A stretch of DNA of 46,556 bases from Burkholderiaceae bacterium (GTDB lineage Bacteria; Pseudomonadota; Gammaproteobacteria; Burkholderiales; Burkholderiaceae_C), in assembly GCA_024710165.1 (NCBI GenBank), contig JANJVG010000009.1, positions 1 to 46,556 of the forward strand. Direction: 5' to 3'. Below, one piece after another: positions 1 through 9,400 of the stretch (positions are counted from its first letter, which is position 1; each line of letters starts with the position of its first letter). The position numbers and the translations under genes are program-made. The notes under the pieces were generated by a model. It ran no database searches. It was given only the letters and a program-made list of their open reading frames with translations, and was not told the DNA's origin.

Positions 1-3000
1 GCCGATCAGTTGCTCGGCCATTTCCATGGCGATCTTGTTGTGGCTGATGAACAGGAACTGGGTGCCCTGCTTGCTCATGCTGGTGACCAGCTTGGCATAG
101 CGCTCGGTGTTGGCGTCGTCCAGCGGCGCGTCCACCTCGTCCAGCAGACAGAACGGCGCGGGGTTGAGCTGGAAGATGGCAAACACCAGCGCGATGGCGG
201 TGAGCGCCTTCTCGCCGCCCGAGAGCAGGTGGATGGTCTGGTTCTTCTTGCCCGGCGGCTGGGCCATGACCTGCACACCGGAGTCGAGGATTTCGTCGCC
301 GGTGATGATGAGCCGCGCCTGCCCGCCGCCAAACAGCTCGGGAAACATGCGCCCGAAGTGGTGGTTGACTGAATCAAACGTGCCCGAGAGCAGGTCGCGC
401 GTTTCGGCGTCGATCTTGCGGATGGCGTCTTCCAGCGTGTTCATGGCTTCAAGCAGGTCGGCGGTCTGCGCGTCGAGGAAGGTCTTGCGTTCGCGCGCGA
501 TGGCCAGTTCTTCCAGGGCGGCGAGGTTCACTGCGCCCAGGGCGGCAATTTCGCGGTGCAGGCGGTCGATTTCGCCCTGCAGGCTGGAGAGGCGCACGCT
601 GCCGTCGGCCACCGATTGCGCCACGGCATCCAGGTCGGCCTGGGCGTCCTGCAGGAGCGTGGTGTACTGCTCCAGGCCCAGGCGCGCCGCCTGTTCCTTG
701 AGCTGCAGTTCGGTGATGCGGGCGCGCAGCGGGTCCATGGCGCGCTCCAGTTGCATGCGCCGCTCGTCGCTGCCGCGCAGCCGGGTGGTGAGGTCGTCGT
801 ACTGGCTGCGCTGCGCGGCCAGTTCCTTCTCGCGCTCCATCTTCTGCGCCAGCACGTCCTGCAGGCCGCCCTGCGCGGCGGCGTCGGAGAGGCGCTCCAG
901 TTCACCCTGCGCGCGCTGGCGTTCGTCCTGCAGGGCCTGCGCCTGCTGGTCGGCGGTGGCCAGGGTGCGCGCGAGTTCGGCGCGGCGCGCCTCCAGGCTG
1001 CGCTGCGAGAACGTGGCCTCTTGCGCCTGGCGCTCCAGGCTGCGCTGCTGTTCGCGGCTCTCGGCCAGCTTGCGTTCGGCCTCGATCACACGGTCGCCGA
1101 GCTGGGCGTGGCGCTCCTGGCTGTCGGCGAGCTGCATGTCCAGCTCTTCAAAGCGCGCCTCGGCCGTCACGCGGCGCTCCTGCAGGTCGGCCAGTTGGGC
1201 CTCGACCTCGGCCAGGTCGGCGCCGATCTGCTCGCTGCGCGCACGTGTCTGCTCCACCAGCTGCGCCAGGCGCAGGTGCTCCACCTGCAGCTCGTGCGCG
1301 CGGCCCTGGGCTTCGCTGGCCTCGCGGCGCACGCCGGTCAGGCGCTGGGCGGCGTCGGCATACGCGCTTTCCGCGCGAACCAGGGCCGTGCGCGACTCCT
1401 CGGCGATCAGCGCCTGGGCGCGCAACTCCTTGTCGAGGTGCTCGATCTCCTGCGCGCGGGCCAGCAGGCCCGACTGCTCGGAGTCTTGCGCATAAAAGCC
1501 CACGCTGTGCGCGGTGACGGCATGGCCGCCCGGAATGTAGATGGCTTCGCCGGCCTGGAGCTGGTCGCGCTTGGCCAAGGCTTCGTCGAGCGTGGGCGCG
1601 GTGTAGCAGCCGTGCAGCCAGTCGCTGAGCACCGCGTGCAGACCGGCGTCGTTGATGCGCAGCAGGTTGGCCAGGCGCGGCAGGCGGGCCGCAGTGGGGG
1701 GCTGCGCGGCGGCGGGCGGGCTGAAGAAAGCCAGCTTGGCGGGCGGCGCATCGGTGCCGCCCGAGCCGAGGAAGCCGCGCACCATGTCCAGGCGCCCCAC
1801 TTCGAGCGCGCCCAGGCGCTCGCGCAGCGCGGCTTCCAGGGCGTTTTCCCAGCCGGTTTCGATGTGGATGCGGCTCCAGAGGCCGGCCAGGCCGTCGAGC
1901 CCGTGCTTGGCCAGCCAGGGGCGCAGCTTGCCGTCGGTCTTGACCTTTTCCTGCAGGGCCTTGAGGGCCTCCATGCGCGCCGACAGGTCGGCCTGGCGCG
2001 CACTCTCGTCGTTCACGGCCTGCTGGCGCGCGCGCCGCTCGTTGTCGAGGCGGGGCACGGCCTCCTGCAGTTCTTCGAGGCGGGCGGCGGCCAGTTCCTG
2101 GGCTTCCTGCGCCTCGTCGAGCTGGCTGCGCAGGTTCGCCAGGCGCGCTTCGTCGGGCGCGGCCAGGGCATTGAGGTCGGCGCGCAGGCGCTCGTGGCGG
2201 GCATCAAGCTGGCGGCTTTGTTCGTCAATGTTGCGCTGCTCTGCGGCCAGCACCTGGATCTGCTGCTGCACCTGGGCCACGGCGGTGCGCTGTTCGTTCG
2301 CCTGGTTCTGGCTTTGGCGCAGGGCGTCTTCGAGGTCGGGCAGGCGCATGGCCTGCTCTTCCACCTGGGCGGCCAGCAGTTCGGCCTTTTCTTCGGCATC
2401 GACACCCGCACCGGCGAGGTTTTCCAGCTCGACCTCGGCTTCTTCGCGCCGGGCCTGCCACTGGGTGATCTGCTCGGCCAGCGTGACAAGGCGCTGCTCC
2501 ACGCGCTGGCGGCCTTCAATCACGTAGCGGATCTCGGCCTCCAGGCGCCCCACCTCGGCCGTGGCCTCGTAAAGACGGCCCTGGGCCTGGTTGACCTGAT
2601 CACCGGCGGCGTAATGCGCCTGGCGGATGGTCTCCAGCTCCGATTCCACATGGCGCAGGTCGGCCATGCGGGCTTCGAGGTCGTTGACGGCCTGCAGGCC
2701 CTCCATGCGCACCTTGGTCTGCTGCTCCTCGGCATCGGCGCGCTTCAAGAACCACTGCTGGTGTTGCTTGAGCGTCGCGTCTGCCTGCAGAAGGTTGTAG
2801 CGCGCGGCCACCTCGGCCTGTTTTTCGAGCTTTTCGAGGTTGGCGTTCAGTTCACGCAGGATGTCTTCGACCCGCGTGAGGTTCTCGCGCGTGTCGTGCA
2901 GCCGGTTTTCGGTTTCGCGCCGACGCTCCTTGTATTTGGAGACGCCCGCCGCTTCTTCCAGGAACAGGCGCAGCTCTTCGGGGCGCGACTCGATGATGCG

Positions 3001-3450
3001 GCTGATGGTGCCCTGGCCAATGATGGCGTAGGCGCGCGGCCCCAGGCCGGTGCCCAGAAAAACGTCCTGCACGTCGCGGCGTCGCACGGGCTGGTTGTTG
3101 ATGTAGTAGCTGCTGTTGCCGTCGCGCGTCAGCACGCGCTTGACGGCGATCTCGCCGTACTGGTTCCACTGGCCGCCGGCGCGGTGATCCTGGTTGTCGA
3201 ACACCAGCTCCACGCTGGAGCGGCTGGCGGGTTTGCGCGAGGTGGTGCCATTGAAGATCACGTCCTGCATCGACTCGCCGCGCAATTCACTGGCCTTGGA
3301 CTCGCCCAGCACCCAGCGCACTGCATCCATGATGTTGGACTTGCCGCAGCCGTTGGGCCCCACCACGCCCACCAGTTGCCCTGGCAGCATGAAGTTGGTG
3401 GGCTCGGCAAACGACTTGAAGCCTGAGAGTTTGATGGAGTTGAGACGCAC
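1..3450 (-). CDS. smc: Chromosome segregation ATPase SMC (3' end outside window)
   Basis: SMC is the long coiled-coil ATPase of the bacterial condensin complex (with ScpA and ScpB). I read it on the minus strand from a GTG at 3450, which gives the canonical start MRLNSIKLSGFKSFAEP followed by the Walker A segment GPNGCGKSN. An ATG start further in would remove the nucleotide-binding site. The frame stays open to base 1, 1150 codons, with long Gln/Glu/Arg/Ala-rich coiled-coil arms. The ABC signature LSGGEKALTA and Walker B LLDEVDAPLDDAN lie near the window edge. About 20-30 C-terminal residues are probably missing, since the family is usually about 1170 residues. Several long open frames on the plus strand here are antisense shadows caused by high GC. 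Identification is firm; the GTG start is well supported by the N-terminal motif. Confidence 0.97.
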   Translation of the reverse strand, partial: MRLNSIKLSGFKSFAEPTNFMLPGQLVGVVGPNGCGKSNIMDAVRWVLGESKASELRGESMQDVIFNGTTSRKPASRSSVELVFDNQDHRAGGQWNQYGEIAVKRVLTRDGNSSYYINNQPVRRRDVQDVFLGTGLGPRAYAIIGQGTISRIIESRPEELRLFLEEAAGVSKYKERRRETENRLHDTRENLTRVEDILRELNANLEKLEKQAEVAARYNLLQADATLKQHQQWFLKRADAEEQQTKVRMEGLQAVNDLEARMADLRHVESELETIRQAHYAAGDQVNQAQGRLYEATAEVGRLEAEIRYVIEGRQRVEQRLVTLAEQITQWQARREEAEVELENLAGAGVDAEEKAELLAAQVEEQAMRLPDLEDALRQSQNQANEQRTAVAQVQQQIQVLAAEQRNIDEQSRQLDARHERLRADLNALAAPDEARLANLRSQLDEAQEAQELAAARLEELQEAVPRLDNERRARQQAVNDESARQADLSARMEALKALQEKVKTDGKLRPWLAKHGLDGLAGLWSRIHIETGWENALEAALRERLGALEVGRLDMVRGFLGSGGTDAPPAKLAFFSPPAAAQPPTAARLPRLANLLRINDAGLHAVLSDWLHGCYTAPTLDEALAKRDQLQAGEAIYIPGGHAVTAHSVGFYAQDSEQSGLLARAQEIEHLDKELRAQALIAEESRTALVRAESAYADAAQRLTGVRREASEAQGRAHELQVEHLRLAQLVEQTRARSEQIGADLAEVEAQLADLQERRVTAEARFEELDMQLADSQERHAQLGDRVIEAERKLAESREQQRSLERQAQEATFSQRSLEARRAELARTLATADQQAQALQDERQRAQGELERLSDAAAQGGLQDVLAQKMEREKELAAQRSQYDDLTTRLRGSDERRMQLERAMDPLRARITELQLKEQAARLGLEQYTTLLQDAQADLDAVAQSVADGSVRLSSLQGEIDRLHREIAALGAVNLAALEELAIARERKTFLDAQTADLLEAMNTLEDAIRKIDAETRDLLSGTFDSVNHHFGRMFPELFGGGQARLIITGDEILDSGVQVMAQPPGKKNQTIHLLSGGEKALTAIALVFAIFQLNPAPFCLLDEVDAPLDDANTERYAKLVTSMSKQGTQFLFISHNKIAMEMAEQLIG

Positions 3451-3809
3451 GGATCACCCTGTAGCGCCGCTGGCGCAAAGGCCAGGGCCGGTCAACACAG
3501 CTGCAGGCCGCGCTGCACTGCAACATGCCGCCCGCAAGCAAGGGGCCGATGTTACCCGAGCGCCGCCGGCACGCAGCCTTTGCCGAAGGCCTGCCACTGG
3601 TACGCCAGAGTGATGGAGATGCCCCGGAGCACAAATTTTAGTCAAAAACACTTCTAGCGCTTTACCTGCATGCGTTAGCAGCTATCAACCAGATAGCAAA
3701 AGTCGTCAATCGCCGGGCATGCTTGCCCAGGCAGACTCCACCGTCCCCGCGTGCACAGCTATCGGTTCTGTAGCGTAATGGTCCCATCTGGCGGGCGGAA
3801 ATAGGGTTC
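3451..3809. other. Intergenic region between smc and the diguanylate cyclase gene
   Basis: About 360 bases separate the divergent smc and GGDEF genes. The part near 3654-3698 is a copy of the dispersed repeat listed separately. I see no convincing open frame, tRNA or terminator. Promoters for both genes must lie here, but I found no strong -35/-10 pair that I would defend. Confidence 0.5.
3654..3698 (-). repeat. Dispersed TAGC repeat, copy a
   Basis: On the minus strand this reads TGCTATCTGG TTGATAGCTGCTAACGC, a 10-base gap, then AAGCGCTA. It matches the family consensus TGCTA-n-GATAGCTGCTAGCGCTT-n-AAGCGCTAGAGGCC found about a dozen times in the window. It lies in the smc upstream region. 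Confidence 0.75.
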
Positions 3810-5297
3810 ATGTCAGACCCCTACCGCACCGGCGCGGCACAATGGGCCTTCGATGGCTCTCCAAGCATCTGCACGCCACGCCTTATGCACAGCATTTCTT
3901 CTCTCAACGTGGTGGATCTTCTGCTCGACGCGGTGTGCATCGTCGAGCCCGACAGCACCATCGTTTTCGTGAGCCCGGCGTTCGAGCGGATCTTTGGCTA
4001 CGCGCCCCAGGAAGTGGTGGGTCGGCGCATGCTGGATCTGGTGCACCCGGACGACAGGCCCTCCACCGCACAGCAGGCCCGGAACATCATGGATGGCGAA
4101 CTGCAGCTGCAGTTTGAAAACCGCTATCTCCGCAAGGACGGCACGATGGCCCATATCCGCTGGACGGCGCGGTATGTGCCTGAGCGCAACGTGCGGCTGG
4201 CGGTGGCCCACGACATCACGGAGCGCAAGTTCACCGAATCCAAGCAGGAGGCCATCTATGCCATCTCCGAGGCGGCCCACACTGCGCAGTCGCTGGAGAC
4301 GCTGTTCGAGCGCATCCACCAGATCATCGGCAGGCTGCTACCCGCCACCAACTTTGCGGTGGCACTGTACGACCTGCAGCACGACCGGTTGAGCTTCCCG
4401 TACCACGTCAACGAGCGCCACCCCGCCCCGGCCCCCCTGGCGCTGAGCGATGACGCACTCTTCGCCGAGGTCATCCGCCACGGCAACACCCTGCTGCTGA
4501 CGCCCGAAACCCGCGCCACTCTGCCCAGCCGCGTCACCTTGCCAGCCGACCACGCCCCGCTGTACTGGCTGGGTGTGCCCCTGCACTCCCAGGCGGGGCC
4601 CATCGGCGCACTGGTGCTGCAGGGCTACACCGAGCAGGCCCGCTACACCGACAAGGACAAGGAGCTGCTGCAATTTGTCTCCACCCAGGTCGCGGCGGCC
4701 ATTTACCGGCAGCAGATGCACGAGCGGCTGCAGCACATGGCGCAGTACGACCAGCTCACCCATCTGCCCAACCGACAGCTCTTTCTGGACAGGCTCAAGA
4801 CCGCCCTGGCCCGCGCACGGCGGGACGACAAACGGCTGTCGCTGCTGTTCATCGACCTGGACCGATTCAAGGAAGTGAACGATACCCTGGGCCACGCCAT
4901 GGGCGACCTGCTGCTGCAGCGGGTGGCACAACGGCTGTTGGAGTCCGTACGCGGCACTGACACCGTCGCGCGGCTGGGTGGCGATGAGTTTGTGGTGCTG
5001 CTCGAAGGCGGCCAGGCGAGCGGACACGCCAGCGCCGCAGCCGAAAAAATCCTGGGGGCCTTCAGCCACCCGTTTGACCTGGAAGGCCACCGGCTGCGCA
5101 TCCAGCCCAGCATCGGCGTAGCCACCTATCCCGAACACGGCGGCGAAATCCACCACCTGCTGGGCCACGCAGACGAGGCGATGTATCTCTCCAAACGAAG
5201 CGGGGGCAACCAGGTGCGCACGGCGCACGCCAGCGCATGGACCAAGGCGTCAGTCGGTGCACCGGTCCAGGGGAGGCACAACACCAACGCCCCCTGA
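3810..5297 (+). CDS. PAS-GAF-GGDEF diguanylate cyclase
   Basis: This 495-residue protein probably makes cyclic-di-GMP from two GTP. No membrane segment or signal peptide is visible, so it should be cytoplasmic. A PAS domain (about residues 30-145, with FGYAPQEVVGRRMLDLVHPDD and a PAC-like HDITERK end) is followed by a GAF domain (about 160-305) and a GGDEF domain (about 320-480). The active-site motif is an intact GGDEF at residues 390-394. An RGTD sequence five residues upstream fits the RxxD product-inhibition I-site. There is no EAL domain. The start could instead be the Met at residue 26 (MHSISSLN), because the first 25 residues do not look like part of the PAS fold. Which signal the PAS and GAF domains bind cannot be told. 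Confidence 0.93.
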   Translation: MSDPYRTGAAQWAFDGSPSICTPRLMHSISSLNVVDLLLDAVCIVEPDSTIVFVSPAFERIFGYAPQEVVGRRMLDLVHPDDRPSTAQQARNIMDGELQLQFENRYLRKDGTMAHIRWTARYVPERNVRLAVAHDITERKFTESKQEAIYAISEAAHTAQSLETLFERIHQIIGRLLPATNFAVALYDLQHDRLSFPYHVNERHPAPAPLALSDDALFAEVIRHGNTLLLTPETRATLPSRVTLPADHAPLYWLGVPLHSQAGPIGALVLQGYTEQARYTDKDKELLQFVSTQVAAAIYRQQMHERLQHMAQYDQLTHLPNRQLFLDRLKTALARARRDDKRLSLLFIDLDRFKEVNDTLGHAMGDLLLQRVAQRLLESVRGTDTVARLGGDEFVVLLEGGQASGHASAAAEKILGAFSHPFDLEGHRLRIQPSIGVATYPEHGGEIHHLLGHADEAMYLSKRSGGNQVRTAHASAWTKASVGAPVQGRHNTNAP

Positions 5298-5403
5298 TCC
5301 GAAAGGGCCAAGGCACACGGGCCTGCCGCCTTGTGAGGGCCTGGCGGCACAATCAGCACACGTTCGCAGTTGCCCAGCAGTGTTTATTTCAGGCCCCCTC
5401 CCC

Positions 5404-5871
5404 ATGCTCTACAACGCCCTCCTGCTCGTCCATGTCCTGTCCATCATTGTGTGGATCGGCGGCATGGTGTTTGCCCATTTTTTCCTGCGGCCTGCCGCAA
5501 TGTCGCTGGAGCCTGCGCAGCGCGTGCACCTCATGCACGGCGTGCTGCAGCGCTTCTTTGGCGCGGTGAGCGTGGCGGTGGTGGTAGTGCTGGGCAGCGG
5601 CCTGTGGATGATCGGCCGGGTGGCAAAGCAAACCGTGCAGGCCGGTGGCAGTTTTGCCATGCCGCTGGACTGGACGATCATGGCCACGCTGGGCCTGGTG
5701 ATGATGGCCCTGTTTGGCCATATCCGTTTTGCGCTGTTCAAGCGCCTGCAGCGTGCGGTGGCGGTATCGGACTGGGCTGCGGGCGGCAAGGCGCTGGGCA
5801 GCATCCGCACCCTGGTGGGCGTGAACCTGGCACTGGGTGTGCTCATCGTGGCGGTCACGCTGCTGATCTAG
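5404..5871 (+). CDS. CopD-like integral membrane protein
   Basis: A 155-residue, very hydrophobic protein with about four transmembrane helices. The first carries HVLSIIVWIGGMVFAHF and the last VNLALGVLIVAVTLLI. The His-x-x-x-x-x-x-Trp-x-Gly-Gly pattern in helix 1 resembles the CopD/DUF2269-type membrane proteins, some of which are linked to copper handling and others to unknown functions. I chose the ATG at 5404 because the upstream in-frame extension is not hydrophobic and lies in the intergenic region. No copper-related gene is adjacent, so a copper role is only a family-level suggestion. It stands alone, with a short 106-base gap after the GGDEF gene. Confidence 0.75.
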   Translation: MLYNALLLVHVLSIIVWIGGMVFAHFFLRPAAMSLEPAQRVHLMHGVLQRFFGAVSVAVVVVLGSGLWMIGRVAKQTVQAGGSFAMPLDWTIMATLGLVMMALFGHIRFALFKRLQRAVAVSDWAAGGKALGSIRTLVGVNLALGVLIVAVTLLI

Positions 5872-5902
5872 CCTTGGGCAGCCCGATATTTTCAATCAAG
5901 AC

Positions 5903-5954
5903 AGCCTCCAGCCCATATCCAACCATCGCTAACAGCTATTGAATAAATAGCATT
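5903..5954 (-). repeat. Dispersed TAGC repeat, copy b (degenerate)
   Basis: The plus strand shows GCCTCCAGCCC, then CGCTAACAGCTATTGAATAAATAGCA, which is the reverse complement of the family pattern with several changes. It lies between the CopD-like gene and the small Xre gene. Confidence 0.65.
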
Positions 5955-5988
5955 TTTTGCCATCAGCAACCTGCCCAGCACGCCGGCC

Positions 5989-6297
5989 ATGAACCCCGAA
6001 ACCTCTGCGCCACCCACGCCCCTGCACATGCCCGTTCCCACCGGAGACCAGCTCAAGGCCGCGCGCATGGCCGCGGGCCTGAGCCAGGCGCAGGCCGCCG
6101 AGCTGATGGGTTACCCGCTGCAGACCGGCAGCCGGGGCGGCGTGCAGTCGCGCACCTGGCAAGCGCTGGAGAGCTCGACGGATGAGCGCACCATGCAGGG
6201 GCCGGTGTTCGCGATGTTTCTGCTGCTGACGGGGCAGCACCCGGGGTTCACGCTGGAGCCCAGGCCGATGGAAACGCAAGGCACACCGCAGCCGTAA
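5989..6297 (+). CDS. Small Xre-family helix-turn-helix protein
   Basis: A 102-residue protein whose central part (about residues 20-55) looks like a lambda-repressor-type helix-turn-helix: QLKAARMAAGLSQAQAAELM is the typical first two helices. A variable loop and TWQALESSTDERTM follow. There is no second recognisable domain, so it is probably a DNA-binding regulator, but its target is not visible. The gene stands alone between two repeat elements. The start follows a purine-poor leader, so the Met at residue 14 (MPVPTGDQ) is an alternative. Similar short Xre proteins are common in Burkholderiales chromosomes. I see no toxin partner next to it, so I do not call it an antitoxin. Confidence 0.7.
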   Translation: MNPETSAPPTPLHMPVPTGDQLKAARMAAGLSQAQAAELMGYPLQTGSRGGVQSRTWQALESSTDERTMQGPVFAMFLLLTGQHPGFTLEPRPMETQGTPQP

Positions 6298-6324
6298 CCT
6301 GCGCTGCGTTGTGCACGGGGATGT

Positions 6325-6460
6325 TCCCAGGCCAGCAGACGCCGCGCAAGGGCCGCCATGCTGCGTAGGCGCCGCTCTACTTGCGTGCGCTGGCGTTGTC
6401 CCCCTTGCGCAGCGCACCGCGCTGCAACAGAAGGGGGAAGCGGCGCAGCCGCTCAGGGGG
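6325..6460 (-). repeat. CCCCCTGAG-type 3'-UTR repeat, copy 1
   Basis: Read on the minus strand, starting two bases after the stop codon of the EAL gene, this runs CCCCCTGAGCGGCTGCGCCG, continues with CTTCCCCC and GGGGGACAACGCCAGCG, and ends with GCGGCCCTTGCGCGGCGTC TGCTGGCCTGGG. The stretch at 13043-13160 has the same blocks in the same order, also directly after a stop codon. C-rich and G-rich blocks inside can pair into a long hairpin, so it may act in 3'-end formation. That role is inference. Confidence 0.7.
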
Positions 6461-6462
6461 TT

Positions 6463-9400
6463 TTAACCGCCGGCACGATCGCGCACCAGTTGAACCAGGG
6501 CTTCGACCGGAATCGGGCGGCTGAGAAGATAACCCTGCCATGCGTGGCAGTGGTGGCGTTCCAGAAAATCCCGTTGCGCCTCGGTCTCCACGCCTTCGGC
6601 AATCACCTGCAGGCCCAGCCCGGCGCCCAGTGCCAGGATCGTGCGCACAATGGATGCGTCGTTGGGGTCGGTCAGCACATCGCGCACAAAGCTCTGGTCG
6701 ATCTTGAGCTGATCAAGTGGCAGGCTCTTGAGGTAGGCCAGCGATGAATAACCGGTACCAAAGTCGTCGAGGGAGAAGCCCACCCCATACGACTGCAGCT
6801 CGTTCATGCGCGCCACCGATTCGTCGATATCCTGCAGCAGCAGGCTTTCGGTCAGCTCGAGCTTGAGGCGCCGGGCCGATGCGCCGGTGCTGGCCAGCGC
6901 GCCCAGTACCTGCTGCACAAAACCGGGCTGAAGGAACTGGCGTGCACTCACATTGACTGCCAGGGTCAGCTCCGAAAGCACCGGGTCCAGGGCCCACTGC
7001 GCCAGGGTGGCGCAGGCCCGCTCCAGCACCCACTGGCCCAGGGGCAGGATCAGGCCGCTGTCTTCGGCCACCGGAACGAAGCGGGCCGGCGACACGTAAC
7101 CATCGCGCGGATGGCGCCAGCGCAGCAGGGCCTCGGCCCCGGTGATGCGGCCGTGGTCCATCTGGGGCTGAAAAAACATCTCGAACTGGTGCTGCTCCAG
7201 CCCGGTCCGAAGGTCTTCCTCGAGCGCGGCACGCGCCGTGGCGACAGCCTGCATGTGCGGGTCGAAAAACTGCAGGGTGTTGCGTCCGGCCGCCTTGGCC
7301 TGGTACATGGCCAGTTCACTGCGCCGGAACAATTCATCCACGCTGACCGGTGCGCTGCCAAACACCGTCATGCCGATGCTCATGGTGCTGTGGTGCACCT
7401 CGCCCTCGATCAGGTAAGGGGCGCGCAGCGCAGCCAGAATCTTCTGGCCCATTTCCTCGCTTTGCGTTGCGGCCTCTTCAGGGGTATCGCCCAGGTCTTC
7501 CAGCAGCACCGCGAACTCGTCGCCCCCCGGGCGTGCCACGGTGTCATCCGCATGCACGCACTCGTGCAGGCGGCAGGCCACCTGCATCAGGAGGGCGTCG
7601 CCCTTGTCGTGGCCCCGGGTGTCGTTGAGCGACTTGAAGTTGTCCAGGTCCAGAATGAGCAGCGCTCCATGGCGCCGGTGCCGCCCGGCTGTGGCCAGCG
7701 CCTGCTCCATGCGGTCGACCAGCAGGCGGCGGTTGGGCAGCTTCGTGAGGGTGTCGTAGAACGCCAGGGCCTTGATTTCTTCCTCGGCCGCCTTGCGCTG
7801 CGTGAGGTCGATCAGCGTCACCAGCAAGTCATTGCCCACCATGGCACCGGCAATGTCCACGCTGCGGTCCTGTCCATCCCTGCAGCGGATGCGGTACTCG
7901 ACCGGGGCGATGGGCGTCCGGTCAGCCTCGGCCTTGCGGCGTGCCGCTGTCCAGCGCGCATGCGCGCGACGCCGGTATTCGGGGTCGGGGTAGGCCATCT
8001 GCCACCACTCGGTCGACGTGGGCATGATGTCCTGGGTATAACCTGTGAACTGCTCGAAGTACTCATTGCGGTTGGATATGCGCCCGTCGCGCCGCACCAG
8101 AAACAAGCCCACCGGCAGGCGATGCAGCATTTCACGCATGCGCATCTCGCTGCCGCGCACTTCGTCCTGCATGCGTTTGCGCTCGGTGATGTCCTGCACC
8201 ACGGCAATGTGGTGCCGATGGCGCATCCCGGCCATGTGCATGGCCGATACGGTGCGCTCCAGCCACACCACCTGCCCGTCCGGACGGGTGCAGCGCATCT
8301 CCAGCGTGAATTCGCCCTGTTCACTTTCGGCAAGGCAGACCATTTGCGCATCGTCCGCAGCCGCGTCACGCGGGTCGCGCCAGTCGGCCAGCCGGGCGCC
8401 GCGCAGCTCGTGTGCCGCACGGCCCATCACATCGCAAAACTTCTGGTTGACTGCCACCAGCCGGCCACTGCCGGTTTCCGCCAGCGCCACGCCCACGGCG
8501 GCCTGGTTGAACAAGGTGTGAAAGCGCTTGTCGCTTTCGGCGCGTGCGGCATCGGAGGCATGCACGCGCAGCAGGGCCTGGGCGCGCTGGCGCGACAGCA
8601 GCGTGACCACTGCACCCAGCAGCAGCGCCGCCAGGCCCGACACCAGGAAAGACACCCGCTGCAGGGTTGTCTCGGCGGGTGAAACAAAATTGACCGCCGG
8701 TTTGAAGCCCAGTTGCCATCGCCGGTCGTGAATTTCCAGCACGCGCTGCACGGCCATGCCAGGGCCCAGCGTGTCGAACAAGGGGCTCTGGAACACCATC
8801 CGCTCAGGCTCGGGCTCAGCGCCCGCGCGCACCGTACCCATGTCCGTGATCGACACAGCCAGCCCATCCATGCGACCGTCCCGGGCGATGTCCGTGACCA
8901 TGTCGTGGACGCGCGCCGTGGCAGCCACCGCACCGACAAAACGGCGCGTGCCGTCTGCCGCGCTGTGCGCAAACACCGGCACCCGGATGACAAAACCCAT
9001 CCGGTTTTCACGCTCCTGCAGCAGCTCGAACGGCGCCGACGCCACCACCTTGCCGCTTTCGCGGCTGTAGTGCATCGATGCCAGGTTCACCGGCTGGGAA
9101 CTGATATCCAGCCCCATCAGCCGGAGGTTGTCGTCATGGGGCCAGAGGAAATCGGCCACAAAGTACTCGGGGCGCTCACCGGCGGGGTGAATGGCAAAGT
9201 CGGGATAGCCTTCGGGGCGCAACGAGGTGTCGGCACGCACACGGGCTTCAAACGTCTCCCGATCGGCGGCCGGCACCCAACGGGTGAAGGACAGGTTTTT
9301 GACCCCCGGATGGCGCGAGGCCAGATCCAGCTCGCGCACGGCCCGGTCGAACTCGGCACGGCCCATGTCAGGCTGCAAGACGAACAAGCCCCGCAAACCG

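Noticed and set aside
556-3426. 956-codon open frame on the plus strand
   Set aside because: It is fully antisense to smc, whose frame has clear Walker and signature motifs. The plus-strand protein is rich in Leu, Ala, His and Gln as expected for the mirror of a coiled coil in high-GC DNA.
5989-6297. Xre-type protein as an antitoxin
   Set aside because: No toxin-like gene lies next to it on either side.
7111-8682. 523-codon open frame on the plus strand
   Set aside because: It is antisense to the GGDEF-EAL gene and has no recognisable domain.
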